Positions 53,667 to 64,000 of a DNA stretch of 64,000 nt are shown here, piece after piece. The first letter of the stretch is position 1; the number at the start of each line of letters is the position of its first letter. Source of the stretch: Holophagales bacterium (GTDB lineage: Bacteria > Acidobacteriota > Thermoanaerobaculia > UBA5066); assembly GCA_016714815.1 (NCBI GenBank), contig JADKBZ010000003.1:496001-560000 (forward strand). Reading direction: 5' to 3'. Made by a program: the position numbers and the translations under genes. The notes beneath the pieces were generated by a model that had not been told where the DNA came from, did no database searches, and was given only the letters and a program-made list of their open reading frames with translations.

Positions 53667-54955
53667 CACCCCTCCTCGCCGACCTCGCCTCCTGGTGGCT
53701 CCAGGCGGGCCTTCTCCTCGGCGCGGGCCTCCTCCTGCCGGGCCTCGTCCGGCTCCACGACCCGGGCACGCGACTTCGGCTCGGGCAGCTTCTCCTCGCC
53801 GCCACGCTCCTCCTTCCGCTCGTTCAGCCGGGCCCGGCGCCCAGCTCCGCCGGAACCGACGGGTCCGGCCCCGGCTTCTCGCTCGCCATCCTCGTCACCG
53901 GCGAGCGCACCGCGGCGTCGGCTTCCTTCGAGACCGCGATCCTCGCCCTGCTCGCGGGCGGTGCGTTCCTCCGGTTCGGGTGGCTCGGGATCGGGCTCGT
54001 TCGCCTCCGCTCACTCCGGCGCCGCTCCCTTCCGATCGAGCCCCTCCCCCCGTCCATCGCGTCCGCGATCGCGCGGACCGCCACGACCGCGGAGATCCTC
54101 GTCTCCGGCGAGATCGCTTCTCCGGTCACGCTCGGCTGGCTCCGGCCCGCAGTGCTGTTCCCGGAGTGCTTTGCCGGCCTGGACGCCGCCGAGCAGGAAG
54201 CCGTCGCGTGCCACGAGCTCCTTCACGTGAGGCGGCGGGACTCGTGGGCGGTCCTCCTCGAGGAGGGGGCCCGCGCCCTCCTCTGGGCGCAGCCCGCCGC
54301 GTGGGGAGTCCTCTCCGACATCTCGCTCGCGCGCGAGCAGGCCGTCGACGGCGCCGCCGTCGCTTCGACGGGCGACCGGCGGGCCTATCTCCGCGCTCTC
54401 GCGGGCCTGGCCCGGCTGAGCCAGGAGTCCCCCGCGGCCGCGCTCCCCTTCCACACGCGGAGCCACCTCGTCCGAAGGGTGGCCCGCCTCGCAAAGGAGG
54501 TCCCCATGTCACGAACCCGCACGTCTCTCGCAGCCGCCGCCGCGGCCGCGCTGCTTCTCCTCGTCGGGACCGCCGGCGCGGCGGCCTTCCCGTTCGGGGG
54601 CGACCCGCAGAAGCCCTCGAGCCCTCCCGGGGCCGAGAAGGCAGCTGCCGCCGGCGGCGAAGGCCAGGTCCTGAAGGTCGGCGGCGACGTCAAGGAGCCC
54701 GTCGTCCTCCACCGGGTCCAGCCCGCCTACCCCGAGGAGGCACGGAAGAACAAGGTTCAGGGCGTCGTGAAGCTCGCCGCCGTCATCGACGAGAAGGGCG
54801 TCGTCGTGAAGGTCGAGCCGATCGAATCGCCCGACCCGTCGCTGAGCGAGGCTGCGGCCGCGGCGGTGAAGCAGTGGACCTACAAGCCGGCGACGAAGAA
54901 GGGGAAGCCGGTGAAGGTCGGGATGACCATCACCGTCAACTTCCGGCTCGCCTAG
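53663..54955 (+). CDS. BlaR1-like M56 metallopeptidase fused to a TonB C-terminal domain
   Basis: 430 residues; the ATG overlaps the blaI stop as ATGA. Four membrane helices flank the zinc site HELLH (near 184-188) of the M56 gluzincin domain, with SLAREQAVDGAAV supplying the downstream Glu region. After a further helix (SLAAAAAAALLLLVGTAGAA) comes a TonB-type domain (HRVQPAYPEEARKNKVQGVV ... KQWTYKPATKKGKPVKVGMT). The sensor domain of classical BlaR1 (penicillin-binding) is replaced by TonB. The protease should cleave BlaI; TonB may couple to the outer membrane or sense its state. Confidence 0.9.
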   Translation: MTPLLADLASWWLQAGLLLGAGLLLPGLVRLHDPGTRLRLGQLLLAATLLLPLVQPGPAPSSAGTDGSGPGFSLAILVTGERTAASASFETAILALLAGGAFLRFGWLGIGLVRLRSLRRRSLPIEPLPPSIASAIARTATTAEILVSGEIASPVTLGWLRPAVLFPECFAGLDAAEQEAVACHELLHVRRRDSWAVLLEEGARALLWAQPAAWGVLSDISLAREQAVDGAAVASTGDRRAYLRALAGLARLSQESPAAALPFHTRSHLVRRVARLAKEVPMSRTRTSLAAAAAAALLLLVGTAGAAAFPFGGDPQKPSSPPGAEKAAAAGGEGQVLKVGGDVKEPVVLHRVQPAYPEEARKNKVQGVVKLAAVIDEKGVVVKVEPIESPDPSLSEAAAAAVKQWTYKPATKKGKPVKVGMTITVNFRLA

Positions 54956-55049
54956 GCTCTCGCCCGCTCCCGGCGCCTCCCGCGCCCCGGCACTCCACGG
55001 TGCCGGGGCGTTTCGCTTCGGGGAGCCCCCTCGCGCAAACTCCGTTCCC

Positions 55050-55116
55050 TTGACACCCCGGGGATCCGGAAATACAGTACTGACGTAGTCCTAATTGAAC
55101 CGCTGTCTCGATTAGG
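55050..55116 (+). promoter_or_regulatory. Promoter and candidate Rrf2 operator of the suf operon
   Basis: TTGACA (55050-55055), 17-base spacer and TACAGT (55073-55078). Just downstream an inverted repeat CCTAAT (55090-55095) and ATTAGG (55111-55116) with a 15-base spacer lies in the leader, about 26 bases before the regulator's ATG. The position fits autorepression by the Rrf2 protein. Confidence 0.6.
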
Positions 55117-55141
55117 GCGGGGGCAGGAAGACGAAACAGCC

Positions 55142-55608
55142 ATGATCCGGATGAACAAGCTGACCGACTACGGGGTCGTCCTTCTGACGACGTTCGCCCG
55201 CGAACCGGCGCACGGAATCAGCGCCCGCGAGCTCTCGGCCCGGACGGGAATCCCCCAGCCGACGGTCGTCAAGCTCCTGAAGACCCTGCTGAAGGCCGGC
55301 CTCCTCGTCTCGCAGCGCGGAACCAAGGGGGGATACGCGCTGGCGAAGCTCCCCGCAGAGGTCCCGGTGTCGGCGGTCATCGAGGCGCTCGAGGGGCCGC
55401 TCGCCATCACCGAATGCAGCGTGCCGGGAATGTGCGAGCACGAGCGCCGCTGCGTGGCCCGACCGAACTGGGCCGCAGTGAACGACGTCATCCACGAGGC
55501 GCTCTCGAAGCTGACGCTCGCGGAGATGACCCGGCCCGCCCAGGCGCATCCACCCCGTCCCGCCCCGCTTCTCCCCTCGATCGACTCTCCTCCCAGGAGC
55601 ATCGCGCC

Positions 55609-55612
<4 letters not shown>
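55142..55612 (+). CDS. Rrf2-family iron-sulfur regulator of the suf operon
   Basis: 156 residues, AGGAAG upstream; MIRMNKLTDYG is chosen, and MNKLTDYG (55151) is possible. Winged helix (SARELSARTGIPQPTVVKLL), dimer helix, and three cysteines in ECSVPGMCEHERRC that could hold a [2Fe-2S] or [4Fe-4S] cluster, as in IscR/SufR. The tail is Pro-rich. It is the first gene of the sufBCDSU operon and its stop overlaps sufB as ATGA, so it probably senses cluster demand and represses the operon from the adjoining dyad. Confidence 0.9.
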
Positions 55613-57054
<1,442 letters not shown>

Positions 57055-57056
57055 AC

Positions 57057-57841
<785 letters not shown>

Positions 57842-57845
<4 letters not shown>

Positions 57846-59143
57846 GCGCGACGGCGAGCCCGCTCTTCGTCCAGAACCTCCGCCACGAGGGCCTCGAGGC
57901 GCTCGGCAGGCTCGGGCTCCCCCGCCCCTCCGACGAGGAGTGGCGCTACACGAGCGTCGCAACGCTGGAAAAGCGTCTGCCGGAATTCGTCCCGGCCGTC
58001 GCGAGGTCCGGCGCCAGGCCGGCCGCTTCCGAGGAGGCGCGCGCCGCGGTCGCCTCCCTCGGGCCGATCGGCGTCGCCGGGCGCAGGCTCCACCAGCTCG
58101 TCTTCGTGAACGGCCGGCTGGACTCGGGGCTCTCGCGGTTCGACGGCCTGCCGTCGGGCGTCCGCTTCGAGGCCCTCTCCCGGCTCTTCGGCGAGCCGCC
58201 CGGGCTCCTCGCGAAGCGACTCGGCCTCCTCGGCGGTCACCGGAGCCACCCGTTCGTCGCGATGAATGCGGCACATCTCCTCGACGGCGTCTTCCTCCAT
58301 GTTCCCGACGGGGTCGTCCTCGCCGAGCCACTCCTCGTCGTCCACGTGGCGGACGGCTCGGCCGGACCCGTCGCCTCGCATCCGCGCGTCGTCCTTTCGC
58401 TCGGCGAGAACGCGCAGGCGACAGTCGTCGAGGCGTACTGCGGCACCGGCGAGGCGTTCGTGAACCCGGTGACGGAGATCGTCCTCGGCGCGCACGCCCA
58501 CCTCGACCACTCGACGCTCCAGGAGGAATCGCCCGAGGCGTTCCACGTCGGGACGACCGAGGCGCACCTCGGCCCCGGCGCGCAGCTCTTCAGCCACGTC
58601 CTCTCGGTCGGAGGCCGGATCGCGAGGAACGAGCTGACGGTCCGGCTCCACGGCGACGGCGCGGGGGCGACCCTCGACGGCCTCTTCCTGGCCCGCGGCG
58701 AGCAGCAGGTCGACAACCACACGCTCGTCGACCACGCCCGCCCGCACTGCGGGAGCCAGCAGTACTACAAGGGCATTCTCGACGGGAGCGCACGCGGCGC
58801 CTTCGACGGCAAGGTCATCGTCCGCCCCGCGGGCGCCTTCACCGACGCCCACCAGAAGAACCGCAACCTCCTCCTCTCCGACACGGCCCGCATCGACGCC
58901 AAGCCGCAGCTGGAGATCTACAACAACGACGTCAAGTGCACGCACGGCTCGGCGACGGGCCGGCTCGACGCGGACGCCCTCTTCTACCTCCGCTCGCGCG
59001 CCCTCTCCGAGGGCCAGGCCCGCAGCGTCCTGACCCTCGCCTTCGCGAGCGAGATCGTCGACCGCATCCCCGTCGAGCCGCTCAGGGCCCACCTGACCGA
59101 GCGCGTCCTCGGCTGGCTCGCCGGCAGCCCGGAGGCCTCATGA
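57842..59143 (+). CDS. sufD: Fe-S cluster assembly protein SufD
   Basis: 433 residues with a TTG start overlapping the sufC stop (TTGA). The beta-helix core with FSHVLSVGGRIARNELTVRL and QVDNHTLVDHARPHCGSQQY is typical, and the C-terminal KCTHGSATGRLDADALFYLR is the conserved SufD ending motif. Partner of SufB in the scaffold, also implicated in iron entry. The ATG of sufS overlaps its TGA. Confidence 0.94.
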
Positions 59144-60387
59144 GCACGACCGTCACGTCGGCCGCCGGCCTCGACGTCGCCGCCGTACGCCGCGACTTCC
59201 CGCTCCTGTCCCGCACGGCCCACGGCCACCCCCTCGTCTACCTCGACAGCGCGAACACGACGCAGAAGCCCGAGGCCGTGATCCGCGCCTCCGACCGCTT
59301 CTACCGCGAGCAGAACGCGAACATCCACCGCTCCACCTACCGCCTCTCCGAGGAGGCGACGGCGGCCTACGAAGGCGCCCGCGAAACCGTGCGCCGGTTC
59401 GTGAACGCCCGCTCGACGCGCGAGATCGTCTTCACGCGCGGAACGACCGAGTCGATCAACCTCCTCGCAACGAGCTTCGGCCAGGCGTTCGTGAAGGCGG
59501 GCGACGAGATCCTCATCACCGGGATGGAGCACCACTCCAACATCGTTCCGTGGCAGCTCCTCTGCGAGCGGACCGGCGCCAGGCTCCGCGTCATCCCGAT
59601 CGACGACCGGGGCGACCTCGTCATGGACGACCTCGGCCGCCTCCTGACGGAGAAGACGAAGCTCGTCGGCGTCGTCCACGTCTCCAACGCCCTCGGCACC
59701 ATCAACCCGGTGAAGGCCCTCATCGGCTACGCCCACGCCAAGGGCGTCCCGGTCCTCGTCGACGGGGCGCAGTCGATCCCGCACCTCGGCGTCGACGTCC
59801 AGGCGCTCGACTGCGACTTCCTCGCCTTCTCGGGGCACAAGGTCTACGGCCCGACCGGAATCGGCGTCCTCTACGGCAAGGAGTCGTGGCTCTCGAAGAT
59901 GCCCCCGTACCAGGGGGGCGGCGACATGATCGCCTCCGTCTCGTTCGAGAAGACGACGTACGCCGAGCTCCCGGCGAAGTTCGAGGCGGGGACGGGTAAC
60001 CTTGCAGGCGCCGTCGCACTCGGCGCGGCCCTCGACTACGTGACGGGCCTCGGCCTGCCGCGGATCGCCGCGCACGAGGCGGACCTCCTCTTCTACGCCA
60101 CCGCGCGCCTCTCCGAGATCCCGGGCCTCAGAATCATCGGCCGAGCCCGCGAGAAGGCGAGCGTCGTGTCGTTCGTCCTCGGAGATATTCACCCGCACGA
60201 CGTCGGGACGATCCTCGATCAGGAAGGGATCTGCATCCGGACGGGCCACCACTGCGCGCAGCCGGTCATGACCCGCTACGACCTCCCCGCCACGGCCCGC
60301 GCCTCCTTCGGCCTCTACAACACGCGCGAGGAGGTCGACGCGCTCGCGGCCGGCCTCCGGAAGGTCCTCGAGGTTTTCGGCGCATGA
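59140..60387 (+). CDS. sufS: Cysteine desulfurase SufS
   Basis: 415 residues. PLP lysine in FLAFSGHKVYGPTG (near 236), PLP-binding His in ITGMEHHSNIVPW, and the persulfide Cys in IRTGHHCAQPVMTRYD (near 372). Supplies sulfur, via SufU, to the SufBC2D scaffold. Class II (SufS) by the RTGHHCAQP motif. Overlaps sufU by 4 bases. A decayed 78-base piece of this gene (59608-59685) recurs at 63343-63419. Confidence 0.96.
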   Translation: MSTTVTSAAGLDVAAVRRDFPLLSRTAHGHPLVYLDSANTTQKPEAVIRASDRFYREQNANIHRSTYRLSEEATAAYEGARETVRRFVNARSTREIVFTRGTTESINLLATSFGQAFVKAGDEILITGMEHHSNIVPWQLLCERTGARLRVIPIDDRGDLVMDDLGRLLTEKTKLVGVVHVSNALGTINPVKALIGYAHAKGVPVLVDGAQSIPHLGVDVQALDCDFLAFSGHKVYGPTGIGVLYGKESWLSKMPPYQGGGDMIASVSFEKTTYAELPAKFEAGTGNLAGAVALGAALDYVTGLGLPRIAAHEADLLFYATARLSEIPGLRIIGRAREKASVVSFVLGDIHPHDVGTILDQEGICIRTGHHCAQPVMTRYDLPATARASFGLYNTREEVDALAAGLRKVLEVFGA

Positions 60388-60836
60388 CGGCTCTCACGGA
60401 CCTCTACCAGGAGGTCATCCTCGACCACAACAAGTCGCCCCGGAACTTCCGGGCGCTCGAAGGGGCGACCCACTCCGGCATCGGCCACAACCCCCTCTGC
60501 GGCGACCAGCTGACGCTCTACGTCGTCGTCGACGGCGGCGTCATCCGCGAGATCGGCTTCCAGGGGAAGGGGTGCGCCATTTCGAAGGCGTCAGCCTCGC
60601 TCATGACCGAAGCCGTCAAGGGAAAGACCACGGAAGAGGCCGAGGCGCTCTTCACCCGCTTCCACGACCTCCTCACCGGACCGTCCGACGTGAAGACCGA
60701 CGCGAAGGGCTTCGGCAAGCTCGCCGTCTTCTCCGGAGTCCGCGAATTCCCCGTCCGCGTCAAGTGCGCGACGCTCGCCTGGCACACGCTCCACTCGGCC
60801 CTCGCCGGGGGCGGCGCCTCGGCCTCCACGGAGTAA
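60384..60836 (+). CDS. sufU: Zinc-dependent sulfurtransferase SufU
   Basis: 150 residues. Cys ligands in NPLCGDQL, GKGCAISKASASLM and RVKCATLAWHTL, the Asp in GDQ, and the SufU-specific spacing (about 20 residues longer than IscU between the second and third Cys). It accepts persulfide from SufS. A decayed piece of its 3' part (60661-60704) recurs at 62184-62227. Confidence 0.94.
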   Translation: MTALTDLYQEVILDHNKSPRNFRALEGATHSGIGHNPLCGDQLTLYVVVDGGVIREIGFQGKGCAISKASASLMTEAVKGKTTEEAEALFTRFHDLLTGPSDVKTDAKGFGKLAVFSGVREFPVRVKCATLAWHTLHSALAGGGASASTE

Positions 60837-60840
60837 CGCC

Positions 60841-61182
60841 ATGTCCGCCGCGATGCCCGAACCGACGCCCGCCGCTCCCTCCGACGACCTCGAGCAGAAG
60901 GTCGTCGGGGCGCTCAAGAAGATCTACGACCCCGAGATCCCGGTCAACATCCACGACCTCGGCCTCATCTATTCGGTCAACGTCGCCGATGGCGGCGCGG
61001 TGCAGGTGACGATGACGCTCACCGCCCCCGCCTGCCCCGTCGCCGGGACCCTCCCCGGCGAGGTGGAACGGGCGGTACGGTCGGTCGACGGCGTCTCCGA
61101 GGCGAAGGTCGAGCTCGTCTGGGACCCGCCCTGGAACCCCGGGATGATGTCCAAGATGGCCCGGGTGATGCTGGGGATGTGA
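60841..61182 (+). CDS. SufT-like MIP18/DUF59 iron-sulfur maturation protein
   Basis: 113 residues. DPEIPVNIHDLGLIYSVNV and LTAPACPVAGTLPGEVERAV (with the conserved Cys) define the DUF59 family; the C-terminus has VWDPPWNPGMMSKMARVMLG. SufT proteins help deliver or mature Fe-S clusters under high demand. It ends the suf operon; the next gene starts over its stop. Pieces of it recur in decayed form at 62225-62277. Confidence 0.9.
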   Translation: MSAAMPEPTPAAPSDDLEQKVVGALKKIYDPEIPVNIHDLGLIYSVNVADGGAVQVTMTLTAPACPVAGTLPGEVERAVRSVDGVSEAKVELVWDPPWNPGMMSKMARVMLGM

Positions 61183-61433
61183 CCGTGGCCCTCGCCGACG
61201 GCCTCCGCGAGTACCTGGCGCGCGACTGGGCGGCGGTGAGGGAGTCGAAAGAGGCCGCGCTCGCCGAGCGGCTCGACCGGCTCGGCCCCGCCGAGAGCCT
61301 GCGGATGGCCGACGAGCTTCGCCACTTCGCGCGTTCCGTCGGCTCCGACCCCGCCGCGGCCGACCTCAGGGCCGCCGACCTCGAGGCCCACCGGCGCCTC
61401 AGCTCGCTTCTGCGCCGTGCCTCTCACGTCTGA
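61179..61433 (+). CDS. Small helical protein, probable antitoxin partner of the nucleotidyltransferase
   Basis: 84 residues, GTG start overlapping the sufT-like stop (61180-61182); a second GTG at 61185 is possible. Charged and helical (VRESKEAALAERLDRLGPAE, LRMADELRHFARSV). It overlaps the following nucleotidyltransferase gene by 17 bases. Small helical proteins of this type, pairing a DWAAVRESKE start with a nucleotidyltransferase, recur in genomes as likely toxin-antitoxin pairs. Confidence 0.65.
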   Translation: MTVALADGLREYLARDWAAVRESKEAALAERLDRLGPAESLRMADELRHFARSVGSDPAAADLRAADLEAHRRLSSLLRRASHV

Positions 61434-62034
61434 CGCCGCCCGGCTCCTCGCGCTCGTCCGCGAGGTCTTCCGGCTGCGAGGCGATCGCTGGTTCCTCTTC
61501 GGCGCCCAGGCCGTCGTCGCCCACGGTTTTCCCCGGACGACCGGCGACGTCGACGTGACGGTCGTCCCCGCAGACGGAAACCCGCGCGCCCTCGCGACCG
61601 CCCTCGTCTCCGCCGGGCTGACCCTGCGGGTCTCCGATCTCGACGACTTCGTCGATCGGACCGCCGTCCTCCCCTTCCTGCACGAAGCGACCGGCCTCGG
61701 CCTCGACGTCGTCCTCGGCGCCTCCGGCCTCGAGAACGACTGCATCGACCGCGCGGTTGCCGTCGACATCGGGGACGGCACCGTTCCGGTGATCCGTGTC
61801 GAGGACCTGGTCGTCCTCAAGGTCCTCTCCGGCCGCCCGAAGGACGTCGAGGACGTGAGGTCGATCCTGCGCCGGCGGCGTCTCACGCTCGATCTCGCCC
61901 ACGTCCGCTCGCTCCTCGCCGAACTGGAAGAGGCCCTCGGGCAGAGCGACCTCGTGCCCGAGCTCGAAGGGCTGCTCGCCGAGGAAGAGCGGTCGCGAGG
62001 CGTTCGCGGCCGGACGACTCCCCGCCGGACGTAG
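61417..62034 (+). CDS. Nucleotidyltransferase-fold protein (AbiEii/DUF6036-like), probable toxin
   Basis: 205 residues, GTG start. FLFGAQAVVAHGFPRTTGDVDV is the pol-beta fold motif: GAQA, then R-T-x-D-x-D supplying the metal-binding Asp pair. A downstream Asp may be in GLDVVLGA; VLKVLSGRPKDVEDVRSIL is the typical C-terminal helix of AbiEii-type proteins. These transfer nucleotides onto RNA, tRNA or protein and serve in abortive-infection systems. It is coupled to a small helical gene. The C-terminus is Arg-rich. Confidence 0.78.
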   Translation: MPLTSDAARLLALVREVFRLRGDRWFLFGAQAVVAHGFPRTTGDVDVTVVPADGNPRALATALVSAGLTLRVSDLDDFVDRTAVLPFLHEATGLGLDVVLGASGLENDCIDRAVAVDIGDGTVPVIRVEDLVVLKVLSGRPKDVEDVRSILRRRRLTLDLAHVRSLLAELEEALGQSDLVPELEGLLAEEERSRGVRGRTTPRRT

Positions 62035-62183
62035 CGGTCCTTCAGCAACGGACGGGAGACGGCCTCGCCAGCATCGGAGCCATGGTGATGGTTTCGCAAG
62101 GAAGAAGGGCCGAAGAAGCCGGGCCCCGCAAGGGGTCGGGAACGAATCCGGCGAACCTGGTGAGGAGTCCCCAAAGCGCCTCG

Positions 62184-62305
62184 TCCACGACCTCCTGACC
62201 GGACCACGCGACGTGAAGATCGACGCCGACGGCGGCGCGGTCCAGGATGGCCCTGGTGATGATGGGGATGTAGACCGGGCACCCGCCGACGTCCGCGTTT
62301 ACGCT
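62184..62305 (+). pseudogene. Decayed mosaic copy of sufU and sufT-like 3' ends
   Basis: 62184-62227 matches sufU 60661-60704 (38 of 44 by eye); 62225-62245 matches 60985-61005 in the sufT-like gene; 62243-62277 matches 61151-61185 including the stop region (about 32 of 36 by eye), then similarity fades through the start of the next gene. It is a duplicated segment with internal deletions. The rest of 62035-62183 shows no gene. Confidence 0.75.
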
Positions 62306-62324
62306 TTCGTCACAGCCACCGGAA

Positions 62325-63323
62325 TTGTCGACTGGACTGCCAGTGGTCGTACGCGGAGCGGAGGCCCAACCAAGGACGAGATCCATCACCGAGCGGCCCG
62401 CCTGGCGGAGCTTCCGTTCCTCCCTTGGGTTCGCGGCCGCGCTCCTCGTATCCCCGTCCCCAACCGCGACCGCGCCCACGACCGCGGTGACGATCCACGA
62501 GTTCCCGATCCCGACGGCCGGTTCTTTGCCCTATGGGCTCACCTCGGGACCAGACGGCGCAATCTGGTTCACCGAGTGGGCGAGCAACAAGGTCGGCCGG
62601 ATCACGACCGCCGGTGTCGTCACCGAGTTCACGATCCCGGCGACGAGCCACGGTCTCCACGTCATCGTCTCCGGGCCCGACGGCAACCTCTGGTTCACGG
62701 AACTCGACGGCAACAGGATCGGCCGGATGACTCCTGGAGGAGACCTCACGGAGTTCCCGCTCCCGGAGGCGGGCAGCGCGCCCTACGCCATCGCTGCGGG
62801 ACCCGACGGCAACCTCTGGTTCACGGAGTACGTCGCCAACAGGATCGGCCAGCTCATCGTTCCGTGGACCGCGTACTTCACGATTCCTCCGTGTCGTCTC
62901 TTCGACACGCGAAACAGCGAGGGGCCGGACGCGGCGTCGCCGATCCTCGCGGCCGGGGAGTCCCGGCCCCTGGCGCTCGACGGGAGATGCGGCGTCCCCA
63001 CGTCGGCACGCGCCGTGTCGATCAACGTGACGGTGACGCAGCCCGGCGCGCCCGGGAACTTCGTTCTTTTCCGTGGGGACCTCGCCCCGGTCCCGAACAC
63101 CAGCAACCTCAACTTCCCGGCCGGAAGCACCCGGGCGAACAACGGAATCCTGGGGTTGGACCTTCACGGGGGCCAGACGATCAAGGTCGTGAACTACTCG
63201 GCCGGCCCGGCTCATTTCATCCTCGACGTGTCCGGGCATTTCGAGTCGTCACCCCGGAGATCCTGGATCTGGACCAAAGCCCGCCGACGGACCTGCAGAG
63301 GGTCCCTCGATACCTCCCGCTGA
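62325..63323 (+). CDS. Secreted streptogramin-lyase-like (Vgb) short propeller with C-terminal CRxxDTR domain
   Basis: 332 residues; signal core RSFRSSLGFAAALLVSPS. Three Vgb-type blades (GPDGAIWFTEWASNKVGRIT, GPDGNLWFTELDGNRIGRMT, GPDGNLWFTEYVANRIGQL) where full proteins have six or seven, so the propeller appears truncated. It then has the same 115-residue C-terminal domain as the dehydrogenase at 9978 (PPCRLFDTRNSEG ... FILDVSGHFE). The frame then runs 26 residues past the natural end (SSPRRSWIWTKARRR). It lies between decayed suf segments, so it is an inserted accessory gene and may itself be eroding. Confidence 0.7.
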   Translation: MSTGLPVVVRGAEAQPRTRSITERPAWRSFRSSLGFAAALLVSPSPTATAPTTAVTIHEFPIPTAGSLPYGLTSGPDGAIWFTEWASNKVGRITTAGVVTEFTIPATSHGLHVIVSGPDGNLWFTELDGNRIGRMTPGGDLTEFPLPEAGSAPYAIAAGPDGNLWFTEYVANRIGQLIVPWTAYFTIPPCRLFDTRNSEGPDAASPILAAGESRPLALDGRCGVPTSARAVSINVTVTQPGAPGNFVLFRGDLAPVPNTSNLNFPAGSTRANNGILGLDLHGGQTIKVVNYSAGPAHFILDVSGHFESSPRRSWIWTKARRRTCRGSLDTSR

Positions 63324-63342
63324 ACGGGTCGACGGAAACGAT

Positions 63343-63419
63343 CGGGGCGACCTGGTCCTCGACGACCTCGGCCGCCTCTGACCGAGCGGACGAAGCTCGT
63401 CGCCGTCGTCCGCGTTTCT
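63343..63419 (+). pseudogene. Decayed fragment of sufS
   Basis: 77 bases aligned to 59608-59685 of sufS (coding DDRGDLVMDDLGRLLTEKTK and on), with scattered substitutions and one base missing, so the frame is lost. It adjoins the 3' end of the Vgb-like gene. No gene is seen from 63420 to 63550. Confidence 0.75.
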
Positions 63420-63550
63420 GAAGACCGTCACGCGGCCCGGGAGATCGACGCCGGCGGCCCTTCCACGAGACGGTCGAAGACGCCGTTCGATCCCGGCCGA
63501 CTTCCGCCGCAACGGATCTTTCGCCCGAGCCCGATCCGGGGCCTCGCGCT

Positions 63551-64000
63551 TCAGCGCGCCACGCCGCTGAGGAGGAAGGGCGGCACCTGCACAACGGTCC
63601 CGGGATCCGGCAGACGGCGAGGATCCGCGAAGAACGCTCTCATGATCCGGGCCGCCTCCGGGTGCGTGAAAAGGGGCGCGTGGGACATGCCGGGTAGGGT
63701 CATCAGGTGAGCATTGGGCAGGTGAGCCAGGGTGGCACGGGCCCACTTCCCCGGCGTGTCGGGATCGAATTCACCGGAAACGATCAGAATCGGGACCGCG
63801 CTGGAGACAGGTTCGTTTTCCCTGGCGTCCGGGTGTCCCTGAGGCCACGCGTCGAGCGCTTCCATCGGCACTGCGGTCTGGACGAACCCCCGGAGCTCCT
63901 TCGGTAGTCCGGTCGGGTGGAGGATGCGGGAAGGCCTTTCGAACGGCAGTTCCTCGTTGCACCACACCGCGAGCCGCATCCCCCAGGCCGCACCCTGGGA
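63551..64000 (-). CDS. Alpha/beta hydrolase (TAP-like), C-terminal part, truncated by window edge
   Basis: At least 149 codons; the frame is open at the right edge (GAAWGMRLAVWCNEELPFER). The motif PILIVSGEFDPDTPGKWARA contains the acid Asp of the catalytic triad, and LPGMSHAPLFTHPEAARIMR carries the catalytic His. This is the TAP C-terminal type seen in tripeptidyl aminopeptidase- and proline iminopeptidase-like hydrolases. The nucleophile Ser lies outside the window. An internal ATG (63979) should not be taken as the start. Confidence 0.85.
   Translation of the reverse strand, partial: SQGAAWGMRLAVWCNEELPFERPSRILHPTGLPKELRGFVQTAVPMEALDAWPQGHPDARENEPVSSAVPILIVSGEFDPDTPGKWARATLAHLPNAHLMTLPGMSHAPLFTHPEAARIMRAFFADPRRLPDPGTVVQVPPFLLSGVAR

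Noticed and set aside
54956..55060. Hairpin CGGCACTCCACGGTGCCGGGG near 54985-55010 as a riboswitch
   Set aside because: It is a simple stem after the blaR-like gene followed by TTTCG, best read as a weak terminator and not a ligand-binding leader.

Overview
This is a 64 kb stretch of a GC-rich bacterial chromosome. GTG is used often as a start codon, with occasional TTG, and C or G dominates third codon positions. Gene content points to a Gram-negative heterotroph, most likely an acidobacterium near Thermoanaerobaculia (inference only, as there is no rRNA). The pointers are outer-membrane beta-barrel proteins, TonB-type proteins, a Ser/Thr kinase with a beta-propeller half, PQQ-type dehydrogenase and streptogramin-lyase-like secreted proteins sharing one C-terminal domain, and a SUF operon. 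I saw no tRNA, rRNA, CRISPR array, prophage or intact insertion sequence.

Layout. 1-3.0 kb: end of a receiver-domain gene, a PAS membrane sensor without a kinase, and a frameshifted membrane histidine kinase. 3.0-8.6 kb: a tight operon of DUF4178 protein, 56-aa membrane protein, DUF350 protein, membrane-fused spermidine-synthase-like protein and a lipoprotein FAD amine-oxidase-like enzyme; the S-adenosylmethionine decarboxylase expected to serve it lies at 13.76 kb behind a broken AbrB/VapC relic. 8.6-13.4 kb: cation/proton antiporter, secreted PQQ-type sugar dehydrogenase, membrane protein. 14-18 kb: small secreted and outer-membrane proteins, two of them related and one truncated, a monoheme cytochrome and a broken gene. 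18-20.6 kb: KtrAB potassium uptake, with ktrB frameshifted. 20.6-28.8 kb: membrane protein, PLP decarboxylase, and a MacAB-like exporter with three permeases, two of them tandem paralogs. 28.8-33.4 kb: repeats and small genes. 33.6-37.8 kb: membrane pyrophosphatase and a TGS/uridine-kinase-type protein. 38-45.3 kb: an accessory papain-like peptidase, a large unknown protein, a HAD-HerA-like ATPase fusion, a cytosolic subtilase, PepSY and DUF4920 proteins, and Ogt. 45.3-53.1 kb: Ser/Thr kinase, MFS transporter, TonB protein and an ABC-2 exporter. 53.3-55 kb: BlaI plus a BlaR1-TonB fusion. 55.1-61.2 kb: Rrf2 regulator and sufBCDSU-sufT. 61.2-62 kb: a nucleotidyltransferase toxin-antitoxin-like pair. 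62.2-64 kb: decayed copies of suf gene segments around a streptogramin-lyase-like gene, then the C-terminal part of an alpha/beta hydrolase.

Three themes stand out. First, the membrane polyamine cluster (DUF4178, DUF350, SpeE-like, amine-oxidase-like, plus SpeD) is the best candidate for a poorly described system. Second, two accessory genes sit beside decayed partial copies of neighbouring housekeeping genes (the nucleoside-kinase 5' end, and sufU/sufT/sufS segments), which suggests local duplication, insertion and decay. Third, at least four single-base frameshifts interrupt otherwise good genes; several fall in C or G runs, so assembly error must be excluded before calling them pseudogenes.
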